From the NCBI RefSeq assembly GCF_023806125.1, contig NZ_JAMSKT010000003.1:143250-207249 (forward strand): 64,000 nucleotides of DNA, given 5' to 3'. The position numbers and the translations under genes are program-made. Each line of letters starts with the position of its first letter. Within the stretch, counting starts at the first letter, position 1. The notes below the pieces were generated by a model. It saw nothing but the letters and a program-made list of their open reading frames with translations, made no database searches and had not been told where the DNA came from. The DNA comes from Clostridium caldaquaticum (lineage in GTDB: Bacteria > Bacillota > Clostridia > Clostridiales > Clostridiaceae). Below, piece by piece: positions 29,070-38,182 of the stretch.

Positions 29070-29348
29070 ATGAAATTATTCAAATTAAACGTTACAGGAA
29101 ACATGGAAGAATTTAATATTAATTATACAGCCTCCTCAAATTTTATCGATTATAAGGATTGTGGATATGCTGGAAGTGAACAAGAAAAATACAGCTTGTT
29201 TCTTGAGGACTTATCAAAAAATGGAGGACCTCAGCCTGTAAATATTAAAGTAAAAATGACTACACAAACAACAGACAGAGCATTATCAAAAAATGAAGTA
29301 TTATCTATAAAAGAAGTTAATGATTTTATAAAAAGACTAGGAAGGTAG
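29070..29348 (+). CDS. Small protein of unknown function at the end of the PTS operon
   Basis: A 92-residue soluble protein with no signal peptide or membrane segment, and AAAGGAG seven to eight bases before its ATG. It begins like a beta strand (KLFKLNVTG), has two close aromatic/Gly stretches (NFIDYKDCGYAG) and ends in a charged helix (EVNDFIKRLGR). I do not recognise the family. It lies 130 bp after IIC and is closed by a strong terminator, so it is probably co-expressed with the PTS. Confidence 0.7.
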   Translation: MKLFKLNVTGNMEEFNINYTASSNFIDYKDCGYAGSEQEKYSLFLEDLSKNGGPQPVNIKVKMTTQTTDRALSKNEVLSIKEVNDFIKRLGR

Positions 29349-29366
29349 TATCTTTTAAAATAAATC

Positions 29367-29420
29367 AATAACACAAGCTTGATAAATGCAAGATTTAACA
29401 TTTATTAAGCTTGTGTTATT
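29367..29420. terminator. Terminator of the PTS operon
   Basis: A 22-bp stem with one G-U pair (arms 29367-29388 and 29399-29420) followed by TTTTAGTTTT. It overlaps the stop codon of the convergent small membrane-protein frame. Confidence 0.9.
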
Positions 29421-29580
29421 TTTTAGTTTTATAACTAACAAAACTTGTTAAAAACCATATTATTGCAATAAATATAAAGATTATCATGCCAATGATATCT
29501 TTAACTAAAAGTCTAGTTAATCCAATAAATAATAAAAGTAAACCAAAAAGTATCTGTATTTTCCACAGTTTTAACTTCAT
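29416..29580 (-). CDS. Possible small membrane protein
   Basis: A 54-residue frame starting at 29580 (MKLKLWKIQ) with two hydrophobic helices (about 9-23 and 28-47) and a basic C terminus (YKTKK). A weak GAGG precedes the ATG. The composition fits a real two-helix protein, but AT-rich non-coding DNA can also give such frames. No family recognised. Confidence 0.35.
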   Translation of the reverse strand: MKLKLWKIQILFGLLLLFIGLTRLLVKDIIGMIIFIFIAIIWFLTSFVSYKTKK

Positions 29581-29710
29581 TATTATACGCCTCACTTCGA
29601 TTAAATTACTTGCGTTATGGCTTAAATTTAACAATAGTTTACTATTTAATTATAAATTAATAACAAATAATTTGCAATTTATAAATGAGTTATTAGAATT
29701 GATATATATA

Positions 29711-29757
29711 ATAAAAATAGTGAGTTCTAAAAATATTTTAGAACTCACTATTTTTAT
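29711..29757. terminator. Bidirectional terminator after the epimerase gene
   Basis: A 22-bp perfect inverted repeat with a 3-base loop, A- and T-rich at its ends so it works in both directions. It lies 12 bp after the last gene of the minus-strand sugar operon. Confidence 0.9.
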
Positions 29758-29769
29758 TATTTTAAATAT

Positions 29770-30492
29770 CTAGAAGCTAATACTTTTATCCAATATCTTA
29801 GAACTAATGTTATTCCAGCTAGTATTTAATTCGTTTTCTAATGTTTGTATAAAAGCATTAAAACTTTTCTCAATAGTTTGACCCTTTTTAAACACACTAG
29901 AAGTTCCGCCAACTAAAATATCAGCTCCAGCTTTCACACACTTCTTTCCATTAATTACATCTATATTTCCATCTACAATTATTTCAATCTGCCTATTTGC
30001 ATCTTTTATCATATTTTTTATAACTCTAATCTTTTGCAGCACAGAGGGAATAAATTTTTGTCCTGCAAACCCTGGCTCTACTGTCATAACAACTATGTAA
30101 TCCAAATACTCTAAAAGATATTTAATTGTAGCTTCCGAGGTAGCCGGATTTATAGCTATGCCCGCCTTTAAACCTAACTCTTTTATTCTTTTTAAAGTTC
30201 TTATAGGACTTTTACTTGCTTCTAAATGAAAACCTATATAGGAAGCTCCTGCCTCTGCAAAAGATTCCACATACTTTTCTGGATTTTCCACCATCATGTG
30301 AACTTCAATAGGAATTTTTGCTATAGTTTTAATAGTTCTTACAACATCTTGGTTTAAAGAAAAATTTGGAACAAAATTACCATCCATAACGTCTATATGA
30401 AATAAGTATGAACCACAATCCTGTAAATCTTTAATATCCTTACCTAAGTTTAAAAAATCTGCACACATAATTGAAGGTGCAATTTTAATCAT
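29770..30492 (-). CDS. Ribulose-phosphate 3-epimerase family protein, possibly AlsE-like
   Basis: A 240-residue TIM barrel. Metal-ligand motifs of the RPE family are present: FHIDVMDGNFVPNFS, EVHMMVENPEKY, and DGNIDVING; the phosphate site VGGTSSVFK is also there. Every cell needs one Rpe, but its position behind a PfkB kinase and a sugar isomerase suggests a dedicated paralogue such as allulose-6-phosphate 3-epimerase. Its start abuts the kinase stop (0 bp gap). Last gene of the DeoR-controlled operon. Confidence 0.85.
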   Translation of the reverse strand: MIKIAPSIMCADFLNLGKDIKDLQDCGSYLFHIDVMDGNFVPNFSLNQDVVRTIKTIAKIPIEVHMMVENPEKYVESFAEAGASYIGFHLEASKSPIRTLKRIKELGLKAGIAINPATSEATIKYLLEYLDYIVVMTVEPGFAGQKFIPSVLQKIRVIKNMIKDANRQIEIIVDGNIDVINGKKCVKAGADILVGGTSSVFKKGQTIEKSFNAFIQTLENELNTSWNNISSKILDKSISF

Positions 30493-31434
30493 CTACCTTA
30501 CCCCCTTTAAAAAATCTATAACTTCATAGTGATACGGTAGTGAGGGCTGAGCTCCAAACCTTGTTGCTGTAATAGCACCTACTGCACTAGCATAGGTAAC
30601 AGCTTCCTCTATGCTGTTACCTTGGCAATACTTAATAGTAAGAGCTGCTGTAAAACTGTCTCCTGCAGCTGTAGTATCTACTGGACTTACTTTAAAAGCT
30701 TTAATAAACTTATATCCTGAATTATCTCTTATAAGAGAACCTCTTTCTCCTAGCTTCATTACTACATACTTAGCTTCTGTTTCCTTTAATATAATTTCTG
30801 AGGCTTTAACAATATCCTCTATATTGTTTATTTCAATTCCAGTAAGCTTTTCTGCTTCCGTTTCATTAGGAGAGATAATTGTAACTCCCTTAAATTTATC
30901 AAGTGGTATTACCTGTGCTGGACCCGCATCTAGTATTACCGGTATATTTAATTTCCTCGCTTTTTCAATTATATAGCAAACTGTATCTAGAGGTATTTCA
31001 AGCTGAAGCAAAACTGCATCATATTTACAGCCTTTATTTAATAATCTATCTATATCCTCAAAGCTGACACCTGAATTTGCTCCTGGATAAACTATTATTC
31101 TATTGGCTCCATTTTCTTCAAGAAGAATAACAGCAATACCTGTAGCCGACTCTTCATCTTTGAAAACTCCTGAGATATCTACTTTGTTTTCTGTAAGATT
31201 ATTTATAAGCATGTCTCCCCAATTGTCAGTTCCAACTCTGCCAACTAATGTAACATTTGCATCTAGCCTTGAAACTGCAACTGCCTGATTAGCTCCTTTA
31301 CCACCTGGAATATAATTTATCTCTTTTCCAAGAGTACTTTCTCCCTCTTTAGGTACATATTTAGTCTGAAGAACCATATCCATGTTTATGCTTCCAATTA
31401 CCAGAATATTTGTTTTATTAATCATGTTATTCAC
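30493..31434 (-). CDS. PfkB-family carbohydrate kinase, ribokinase-like
   Basis: A 313-residue kinase. It has the N-terminal ribokinase GSINMDMV and GGKGANQAVAVSRL motifs and the C-terminal catalytic/anion-hole signature DTTAAGDSFTAAL. Overall it looks like RbsK, which phosphorylates ribose at O5, but in this operon it may act on another sugar or ketose. A second in-frame ATG three codons in is an alternative start. Confidence 0.88.
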   Translation of the reverse strand: MNNMINKTNILVIGSINMDMVLQTKYVPKEGESTLGKEINYIPGGKGANQAVAVSRLDANVTLVGRVGTDNWGDMLINNLTENKVDISGVFKDEESATGIAVILLEENGANRIIVYPGANSGVSFEDIDRLLNKGCKYDAVLLQLEIPLDTVCYIIEKARKLNIPVILDAGPAQVIPLDKFKGVTIISPNETEAEKLTGIEINNIEDIVKASEIILKETEAKYVVMKLGERGSLIRDNSGYKFIKAFKVSPVDTTAAGDSFTAALTIKYCQGNSIEEAVTYASAVGAITATRFGAQPSLPYHYEVIDFLKGVR

Positions 31435-31460
31435 TTCCTCATTATATCTATTGATTCATA

Positions 31461-32405
31461 CTATTTTAACAATTCATTTTCTCGTTCAATAAAATATCTA
31501 TAAGAATCTATAACAAGCTTGTCTAAAACTTTTTTATCGGGTTTTCCGTACATTGCTGGATATGGTGCTCCTCCTGGACCTAATGGTTCTGGTGTTACAA
31601 AACCTCCATATTGATTATATCCAATAAGATAAAGAGCCATTATAATTGTATCTATATCTAGGGAACCATCACCTAAAGCGCATCTATTACTGTCTGCCAT
31701 ATGTAAATTGAATAATCTGCTCCCTGCCTCTAATATTGCTTCTCCTATATGTTTTTCTTCAACTTGCATATGATAAACATCACCGTTTATATGCTGAACT
31801 CCTGGATGATTCACCGCATTTATATACTCTATTGCATCTTTTACTGTATGAACAAAACTAACTTCAGCAGAACGTATAGGCTCTATTGCAGCTTTAACAT
31901 TATATTGAGTAAACAAATCAGCTACAAGGCTTAAAGTTTCTACACTTCTTTCAAATTCCATATCATCGTAGGCATTACTTCTTCCTACAGCTCCTGGAAC
32001 CACAAGAATATACTCCCCGCCAACCTTGTTTGTAAATTCAATTTCTCTTTTCAAATAATCTATTGCAGCTTGTCTTTGCATAGCTCTATTACTGGATAGA
32101 TCATTATCTTCTGAAAACATTCCACAAACACCAGCTACCTTTATACCATATTCATTTAAAATCTTTAAAGTTTCCTCTGGTTTATACCCCAAGTCTGATC
32201 CATAGTGATTGCCATGCAGCTCTATGTATTTAATCCCAGCCCTAGATAGACGTTCTGCTGAATCAGCTAACGACTCCATACCAAAACCCCAATTACTCCA
32301 AGAAAAGTTTAATCTTTTTTGAAATCTTTCTGGATTTTCTGACTTTAATTTTAAAAAAGATTCTCTAATCTTTTCATTTTTTAATTCAAAATTCTGTTTT
32401 TTCAT
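31461..32405 (-). CDS. Sugar phosphate isomerase/epimerase, ketose 3-epimerase-like
   Basis: A 314-residue xylose-isomerase-like TIM barrel. Candidate metal ligands are Glu in AIEPIRSAE, Asp in INGDVYHM, His in LHMADSNR and Glu in VTPEPLG, as in tagatose/allulose 3-epimerases. The start at 32405 follows GGGGGTATTGTA; the frame extends to 32453 without a better site. Between an ABC ATPase and a PfkB kinase, it should isomerise or epimerise the imported sugar before phosphorylation. Confidence 0.82.
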   Translation of the reverse strand: MKKQNFELKNEKIRESFLKLKSENPERFQKRLNFSWSNWGFGMESLADSAERLSRAGIKYIELHGNHYGSDLGYKPEETLKILNEYGIKVAGVCGMFSEDNDLSSNRAMQRQAAIDYLKREIEFTNKVGGEYILVVPGAVGRSNAYDDMEFERSVETLSLVADLFTQYNVKAAIEPIRSAEVSFVHTVKDAIEYINAVNHPGVQHINGDVYHMQVEEKHIGEAILEAGSRLFNLHMADSNRCALGDGSLDIDTIIMALYLIGYNQYGGFVTPEPLGPGGAPYPAMYGKPDKKVLDKLVIDSYRYFIERENELLK

Positions 32406-32430
32406 TACAATACCCCCATATTTTACTAAA

Positions 32431-33933
32431 TTATTCACTTTCTCCTGAAGCATAATAAAGAATTTTTTCTTTATTAGCCTCTCCTTTTTTCATTTCCTTT
32501 ACAATTGTTCCTCGTCTCATAACCATTATCCTGTCGCACATGCCTAAAAGTTCTGATATATCTGAGGATATATATATTACTGAAGCTCCAGACCTTACTA
32601 CCTCATTTAAAATATTGTAAACATCCACCTTAGAGGATACATCAATACCACTTGTAGGATTATTCAATATAAGTATCTTTGAACTCTTAAACAGCCATTT
32701 TGCTAATAGTACCTTTTTCTTTGTACCACCGCTTAGGTATTTTACTTTATCCTGAGGCTTGTTTACCTTAATACCTAACATTTTGATATACTTTAAAGCA
32801 TTTTCATTTTTAACTTTCTCATTTATGTAAAAATAACCAGATAACCCCTCTACGTTTGAGCTTATAATATTATTTGAAACGCTCATCTGTGATATTAACC
32901 CTTCTCCATCTTTATTAGAATTAACATAACATATTCCATTTTTAACAGAGTCCTCAGTTCCCTTTGGTTCAAATTTCTTCCCTTTTACATATATAATCCC
33001 CTTAGTTTTAGTTTCAATGCCAAATAAAACGTTTGCAAGCGCAGTCTTTCCAGAACCTCTTAAGCCTGTTATCCCAAGTATTTCTCCTTTTTTTAAACTA
33101 AAAGAAACATCTTTTAATTTATCATCAACACTTAAATCCTTTACAATCAAAACTTCTTTTCCAAGCTTAACCTCTAATTTAGGATATCTGTCTTTAATTT
33201 CTTCGCCTGCTATCATTTTTATTATTTTATTTGAACTTATTTCATTTTTATTGCTAATGGATGAGGTTTTTCCATCCTTTAATACTGTAACTCTATCTGC
33301 AATATTTTTAATTTCATTAATTTGATGAGAAATATAAATAATAGAAACTCCTGAAGCCTTTAAATCCATAATAACTTTAGTTAAGCTTTCGATTTCCAAG
33401 GCATTTAAGGCTGCAGTAGGCTCATCCATAATGATTATTTTAGAATTGTTGCTTATTGCTCTTGCAACCTCAATCATCTTTTTCTTTCCAAAGTCTAAAT
33501 TACTAACATAGACCTTAGGATTAACTTTTACATTAAGCTCATTTAACAATTTCACTGTCTGCTTGTACAGCTTTCTCCAACTTATAATTTTAGTAAATCC
33601 TAAATTTATGGTTGGCTCATGACCTGCAAAAATATTTTCAGCTACAGTCATATTGTCAAACAATCTGTAATCTTGAAAAACTGTTCCTATACCTAAGTTT
33701 TCAGCCTGTTTTGGATTACGGATACTTACACTCTTTCCATCTAGAATTATTTCTCCTTCATCCATACTATAAATTCCAGCAAGTATATTTATTAGTGTAG
33801 ATTTACCCGAACCATTTTCTCCTACTAAGGCATGAACTTCTCCCTTATAAAGTGAAAAATTCGCACCATTTAAAACAAGGTTACCATTAAATTGTTTATG
33901 GATATTATTCATTTGCAAAAGCAATTCTTTCAT
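32431..33933 (-). CDS. Sugar ABC transporter ATPase, RbsA-like, with divergent motifs
   Basis: A 500-residue tandem ATPase. The first domain has Walker A GENGSGKST and Walker B IIIMDEPTA, but the signature reads LDFGKKK. The second domain has Walker A GLRGSGKT, signature LSGGTKKK and Walker B LILNNPTSG, where Asp-Glu is replaced by Asn-Asn. In most family members these signatures carry Gln where Lys is seen here. The operon has no permease or binding protein, and the nearby transporter operon already has its own ATPase, so this is an orphan or a swap-in subunit. Confidence 0.9.
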   Translation of the reverse strand: MKELLLQMNNIHKQFNGNLVLNGANFSLYKGEVHALVGENGSGKSTLINILAGIYSMDEGEIILDGKSVSIRNPKQAENLGIGTVFQDYRLFDNMTVAENIFAGHEPTINLGFTKIISWRKLYKQTVKLLNELNVKVNPKVYVSNLDFGKKKMIEVARAISNNSKIIIMDEPTAALNALEIESLTKVIMDLKASGVSIIYISHQINEIKNIADRVTVLKDGKTSSISNKNEISSNKIIKMIAGEEIKDRYPKLEVKLGKEVLIVKDLSVDDKLKDVSFSLKKGEILGITGLRGSGKTALANVLFGIETKTKGIIYVKGKKFEPKGTEDSVKNGICYVNSNKDGEGLISQMSVSNNIISSNVEGLSGYFYINEKVKNENALKYIKMLGIKVNKPQDKVKYLSGGTKKKVLLAKWLFKSSKILILNNPTSGIDVSSKVDVYNILNEVVRSGASVIYISSDISELLGMCDRIMVMRRGTIVKEMKKGEANKEKILYYASGESE

Positions 33934-33980
33934 GGTAGTATTTTACCTCCGAATACCACAATATAGAATTTCACAAAACT

Positions 33981-34757
33981 TTATTCAATTGCATAAGATG
34001 TATACAGCTTTATATAATTGTCATAATAATATTTTTTATATTCTTCTGGTACTTCTTTATTGCTAACTACCTTTTGAAACATATCCAAGTCACCAAGCTT
34101 TGTAAAACTAGGGGTATTGAATGCAGTGAAATGAGCAACTGCTATTACTTCGTTAGAAATATCCATAATTTTTTTTATTATTTCTACCACTTCATAATTT
34201 TCCATAGAATACCCAAACTTTAAATGAATACCTTCCACTTCTACAAAAGCTTTATTTACAAAAGTATTTTTTAAAACATCTAAAACATAAGGACCAACTA
34301 AAACACCTGAATTATTCAGAAGATTTCCTCCTGTAACTACTACTTTGACTTCTGGATTATCATAAAGTTCTGAAGCTACAAATATATCATTAGTTATTAC
34401 TAATAAATTTTTAACGTCATTAAGCTTTTTTGCAATGTACCTGCATATTTTCCCACCAGATAAAAAAATTGCCTCATCACCCTTTATCATATTTATTACA
34501 ATTTCACTAATTAATTCATAATCCTTTATGATATCTTCATCAGTTTTTTGCAAATCTTCAGATTTTGAAATAAACTCTTTATTCAATACTGCTCCACCAT
34601 AAGTTTTTACAATAAGTCCTTCTTTCTGAAGCTTATCAAGGTCTCGTCTAATCGTAACCTCAGAAACACCTATTGTTTCACTTAAGTTTTGTACATCAAC
34701 ATATTGTTTTTCTAATATAATTTCTCTTATTTTTTCCAATCTCTGAGCACCAAACAT
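33981..34757 (-). CDS. DeoR-family transcriptional regulator
   Basis: A 258-residue repressor: DeoR winged helix (MFGAQRLEKIREIILEK, with SETIGVSEVTIRRDLDKL at about 25-42) and a DeoRC sugar-phosphate sensor domain (FLSGGKICRYIAKKL, VVTGGNLL). It is the first gene of the operon that continues with ATPase, epimerase-like protein, kinase and epimerase, and probably represses it until a sugar phosphate appears. Its C terminus departs from the usual DeoR ending. Confidence 0.9.
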   Translation of the reverse strand: MFGAQRLEKIREIILEKQYVDVQNLSETIGVSEVTIRRDLDKLQKEGLIVKTYGGAVLNKEFISKSEDLQKTDEDIIKDYELISEIVINMIKGDEAIFLSGGKICRYIAKKLNDVKNLLVITNDIFVASELYDNPEVKVVVTGGNLLNNSGVLVGPYVLDVLKNTFVNKAFVEVEGIHLKFGYSMENYEVVEIIKKIMDISNEVIAVAHFTAFNTPSFTKLGDLDMFQKVVSNKEVPEEYKKYYYDNYIKLYTSYAIE

Positions 34758-34930
34758 GAAGAAGATTCTCCTTTTATTTATAAGATTTAAACATATAATT
34801 TACTTAATAAATATCCAATTTAAAAGTTAATCTTAGCAGCCTAATTAATATTATAATAAATTACAACAGCTTACAGCTAGATATATATAATTATACATAA
34901 ATTTCTCTTAGATAAATAGAATTTAAGTAA

Positions 34931-34957
34931 AAAAAGCTCTTATAATAAGAGCTTTTT
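34931..34957. terminator. Terminator of the RhaS/LsrB-like transporter operon
   Basis: A 12-bp stem AAAAAGCTCTTA / TAAGAGCTTTTT with a 3-base loop and T-tracts both ways, 10 bp after the binding-protein stop codon. It separates that operon from the DeoR operon. Confidence 0.9.
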
Positions 34958-34967
34958 TATTCTAAAT

Positions 34968-36023
34968 TTAGAAATTAAATTGATCTACATTATCCTTAGT
35001 AAAATCAGATGGCGCTCCCATTATAATAGTTTTACCATCTGATTCTACTTTAATTTTTCCAACGTTTGGAATATCCATTCCATCTTTTATTTCTTTATCT
35101 TCAAGCTTCATCTTTGCAAGAGCTACTGTTAAGTATCCAAGTTTTCCTGGATCCCAAAGTACTGCAGTATCTAAAGAACCATCTGATAAGTATTTCTTTG
35201 AATCATTTGGAAGTGCACTACCTACAACAGCAATTTTATCTTGTAAACCTTTTTCTTGAACAGCCTGAGCAGCTCCAAGCGGTGCTGGTGTACTAACAGC
35301 AACTATACCCTTTAAGTTTGGATATGCCTTTATAAGCTCTAAAGTCTTTTGATACGCAACTTGTTGTTTTTCATCTGTAGGAACCTTATCAGTTACAAGC
35401 TTAAGATTTGGATACTTAGTTTTAGCATAGCTGGAACCTGCTTCAATCCATCCATTTAAGTTAGCAGCTGATAAACCTCCAGTTAGAATTGCATATTCCC
35501 CACTATCTGTTCCCATTTTCTTTACCATCTCATCCCAAAGATGTTGACCATATTCTTTGTCATCAATTTGATGTACTGAAAGTGCAACCAAATCCTTATC
35601 TGCAGGAGTATCCCAGTCCATAACTAAAATACCTTTATCTTTTGCTTTCTTTAAAACTGGCTTTAATGCTGCAGCATCATTTGGTGCTACTGCAATAGCA
35701 TCAACACCCTTACTAATTAAGTCTTCAATCATTTTAACTTGCTCAGCTGCATCAGCCTTTGTAGGCCCAGTATAAGTAACTTCTACACCTAAATCCTGAC
35801 CTGCCTTTTTTGCACCTTCTTCTGATGCATTGAAGTAAGGGATACCTACTAGCTTAGGCATAACAACAATTTTAAATTTTTTACTTCCTGATGCTTCAGT
35901 AGTTTTAGTTTCTGTTGATTTTGTTTGTGTACCAGTTGTTGCTTTGTTTGAACTTGAGCATCCTACAAAAATAGTGCTTACAAGTGCAACTGTGAGCATA
36001 ATTGACATAGCTTTTTTTAACAT
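34968..36023 (-). CDS. Sugar-binding lipoprotein, RhaS/LsrB-like
   Basis: A 351-residue periplasmic-binding-protein-fold lipoprotein; the lipobox is FVGCSSS (Cys22), followed by a Thr/Ser-rich linker. MPKLVGIPYFNASEEGAKKA and VTYTGPTKADAAEQV are characteristic of rhamnose (RhaS) and AI-2 (LsrB) binding proteins. The nearby rhamnose catabolic locus favours L-rhamnose, but the adjacent kinase/epimerase operon leaves other sugars open. It is the last gene of its operon. Confidence 0.88.
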   Translation of the reverse strand: MLKKAMSIMLTVALVSTIFVGCSSSNKATTGTQTKSTETKTTEASGSKKFKIVVMPKLVGIPYFNASEEGAKKAGQDLGVEVTYTGPTKADAAEQVKMIEDLISKGVDAIAVAPNDAAALKPVLKKAKDKGILVMDWDTPADKDLVALSVHQIDDKEYGQHLWDEMVKKMGTDSGEYAILTGGLSAANLNGWIEAGSSYAKTKYPNLKLVTDKVPTDEKQQVAYQKTLELIKAYPNLKGIVAVSTPAPLGAAQAVQEKGLQDKIAVVGSALPNDSKKYLSDGSLDTAVLWDPGKLGYLTVALAKMKLEDKEIKDGMDIPNVGKIKVESDGKTIIMGAPSDFTKDNVDQFNF

Positions 36024-36065
36024 AATTTTTCCCCCTTAACCCTTAATTAATAAATTTTTTATTTT

Positions 36066-36094
36066 ATCCAATCTGATTTTTAAGCAGACTGGAT
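36066..36094 (-). repeat. Intercistronic hairpin before the binding-protein gene
   Basis: Arms 36066-36075 and 36085-36094 (ATCCAATCTG / CAGACTGGAT) pair with one G-U. Such structures often protect the highly needed binding-protein mRNA after processing. No T-tract follows. Confidence 0.55.
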
Positions 36095-36105
36095 TAATAA
36101 CATTT

Positions 36106-37113
36106 TTAAGAAGATACAGCATTAACTTTTTTTACTGCTTTGTTTTTCCCTTTGATTTCAGTTCTTTTTGAACTAATGAAATTTATAGTTAATACTAATA
36201 TCAATATACATCCCATGATAATATCAACAACATTTCTGTTAACTCCTAGGATATTTAATCCACTTGATAAAATTTGAAGTATTAAAGCAGCAGTTACTGT
36301 TCCTGTAACCTTACCATATCCTCCTGATACATCGGTGCCACCAAGTACAGCAGCTGCTACACTTTGCATCATATAAGATGAGCCATAGTCAACTTTAGCA
36401 GAATTGTATCTTGATATCATAATTATTGCAGCTAATCCACAAAGCAATCCCGAGTACAAGTATACTTTAAGCAAAACTTTCTTTATATTTATTCCTGAGT
36501 AGTTAGTTGCAGTGGGATTACATCCAACCATATAAACTTTTAGTCCCCATGGGGTATGCTCTAATTTAATTACTGTAGCAACGATAACAAAAACAAATAT
36601 ATACATCTGAATAGGTATGCCTAAGAAACTCTCGTTACCAAACCACATAAATTGATCTGGGAAACCTGATATTGCTCCTCCTTGAGTAAATTTAAGACTT
36701 ATACCTTCAAACAATGTCATTGTTCCTAGTGTAGTCAGTATTGGTGAAACTCCAATATATGAAACTACAGTTCCATTTATAGCACCACATACTAGTGCGG
36801 TTAAAATAATTACAAATATTGCAACCAAAACTGTAATCATTGGATTTCCAGATTGGTTAAACTTAGAAAGTACAAAAGCACCAAGTATACCAGATAATGC
36901 AGCTGTAGATGAGAGAGATAGATTAATTCCACCTGTTACTAATACTACCATCATACCAAGTGCCATTATACCAAACTCTGGCAACTGCGAAGCCATAGAC
37001 TGAAGATTATCTACACTTAAAAATCTATCCGGTGATAATATAGATAAAGTTATAAACAATAATGCCAGAATGACTATTAGTAAGACTTCTTTAGTAAATT
37101 TAATTTTACGCAT
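36106..37113 (-). CDS. Sugar ABC transporter permease, RbsC/LsrD family
   Basis: A 335-residue CUT2-family permease with about nine to ten hydrophobic helices; ALGMMVVLVTGGINLSLSS and VLGGTDVSGGYG are the conserved CUT2 motifs. It forms the channel together with the second permease upstream. The start follows GAGTGAGT. Confidence 0.93.
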   Translation of the reverse strand: MRKIKFTKEVLLIVILALLFITLSILSPDRFLSVDNLQSMASQLPEFGIMALGMMVVLVTGGINLSLSSTAALSGILGAFVLSKFNQSGNPMITVLVAIFVIILTALVCGAINGTVVSYIGVSPILTTLGTMTLFEGISLKFTQGGAISGFPDQFMWFGNESFLGIPIQMYIFVFVIVATVIKLEHTPWGLKVYMVGCNPTATNYSGINIKKVLLKVYLYSGLLCGLAAIIMISRYNSAKVDYGSSYMMQSVAAAVLGGTDVSGGYGKVTGTVTAALILQILSSGLNILGVNRNVVDIIMGCILILVLTINFISSKRTEIKGKNKAVKKVNAVSS

Positions 37114-37141
37114 ATTTACTCACTCCTCATATATTAAACAA

Positions 37142-38143
37142 CTATTCAACATCAACCTTTAACATAGTCTTTTCTTTACGTTTTCTCTGGATAACATCCA
37201 TACTTACAGCTGCTAGTGTAACGCCTCCAATAACAATTTTCTGCCAGAAAACCGGAATATGCATTAAAATCAAACCATTATTCATAACTGCAAGAAATAA
37301 AACACCTAGAATAGTTCCTAATACTGAGCCTTCTCCACCAAGTATATTTGCCCCGCCTAAAACTACTGCTGATATAACCTGAAGTTCAAATCCAATAAAT
37401 GCATTTGGGTCAACCTGCTGCATTATAGATGTATGAACTACACCAGCAACTCCAACCATTAACCCCATATATCCGTACAAAAATATGTTTATTAAATCAG
37501 GCTTGTATCCTATACGCTCTGCTGAAACCTTGTTTCCTCCTATAGCGTATATACCTCTTCCAATAAGAGTGTACTTAAGTATAAACCATGTGAGCAGTGC
37601 AGCACCTATTAAAAATAATAACTGTACAGGAATTCCTACCTTGCCGTTATTAGTATTTACAGTAAACAATGTTATTTTCCCAAAGTTTATAAATGATTCA
37701 GGAATATCATTTATCCAAGCACCATTAGTATATAAAAGTACTGCTCCATTAACAATACTCATTACACCTAAAGTTACAACTATTGGAGGTATCTTTAACT
37801 TTGCAATAAGCACTCCATTTAAAAGTCCAAAAAGTACTCCACACACGCATCCAATTAATAATGCAACAAATATGTTTCCTCCAAATGAAGCCATAAACTT
37901 TCCTACTATAACCGTTACAGCAGCAATAGTTGCAGATACTGATACGTCTATACCACCAGTTAAAATAACCATAAGCATACCAAGAGCCATTATGCCTAAA
38001 ACCGTGTTAGACTTTAACAGGTCTAAAATGTTGTCAATTCTTAAAAATGTTATATTATTCAAAGAAATGATTACTGAAAGCAAAACTACCAGAAGAAGTA
38101 TAGTCATTTCTCTGCTTATAAAAATATTCTTCATATTTAACAT
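37142..38143 (-). CDS. Sugar ABC transporter permease, RbsC/LsrC family
   Basis: A 333-residue CUT2 permease paralogous to the next gene, with GIMALGMLMVILTGGIDVSVS and VVLGGANILGGEG motifs. Rhamnose and AI-2 importers use two different permeases in this way, whereas ribose importers use one, which supports the RhaS/LsrB reading of the system. Confidence 0.93.
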   Translation of the reverse strand: MLNMKNIFISREMTILLLVVLLSVIISLNNITFLRIDNILDLLKSNTVLGIMALGMLMVILTGGIDVSVSATIAAVTVIVGKFMASFGGNIFVALLIGCVCGVLFGLLNGVLIAKLKIPPIVVTLGVMSIVNGAVLLYTNGAWINDIPESFINFGKITLFTVNTNNGKVGIPVQLLFLIGAALLTWFILKYTLIGRGIYAIGGNKVSAERIGYKPDLINIFLYGYMGLMVGVAGVVHTSIMQQVDPNAFIGFELQVISAVVLGGANILGGEGSVLGTILGVLFLAVMNNGLILMHIPVFWQKIVIGGVTLAAVSMDVIQRKRKEKTMLKVDVE

Positions 38144-38182
38144 CCTCCATAGTTATAAATTTTGCTGCCAATAGTCTAACTC

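Noticed and set aside
37485..38174. Plus-strand 229-codon frame opposite the LsrC-like permease
   Set aside because: Long only because the opposite strand codes for a hydrophobic permease; composition is that of an antisense shadow.
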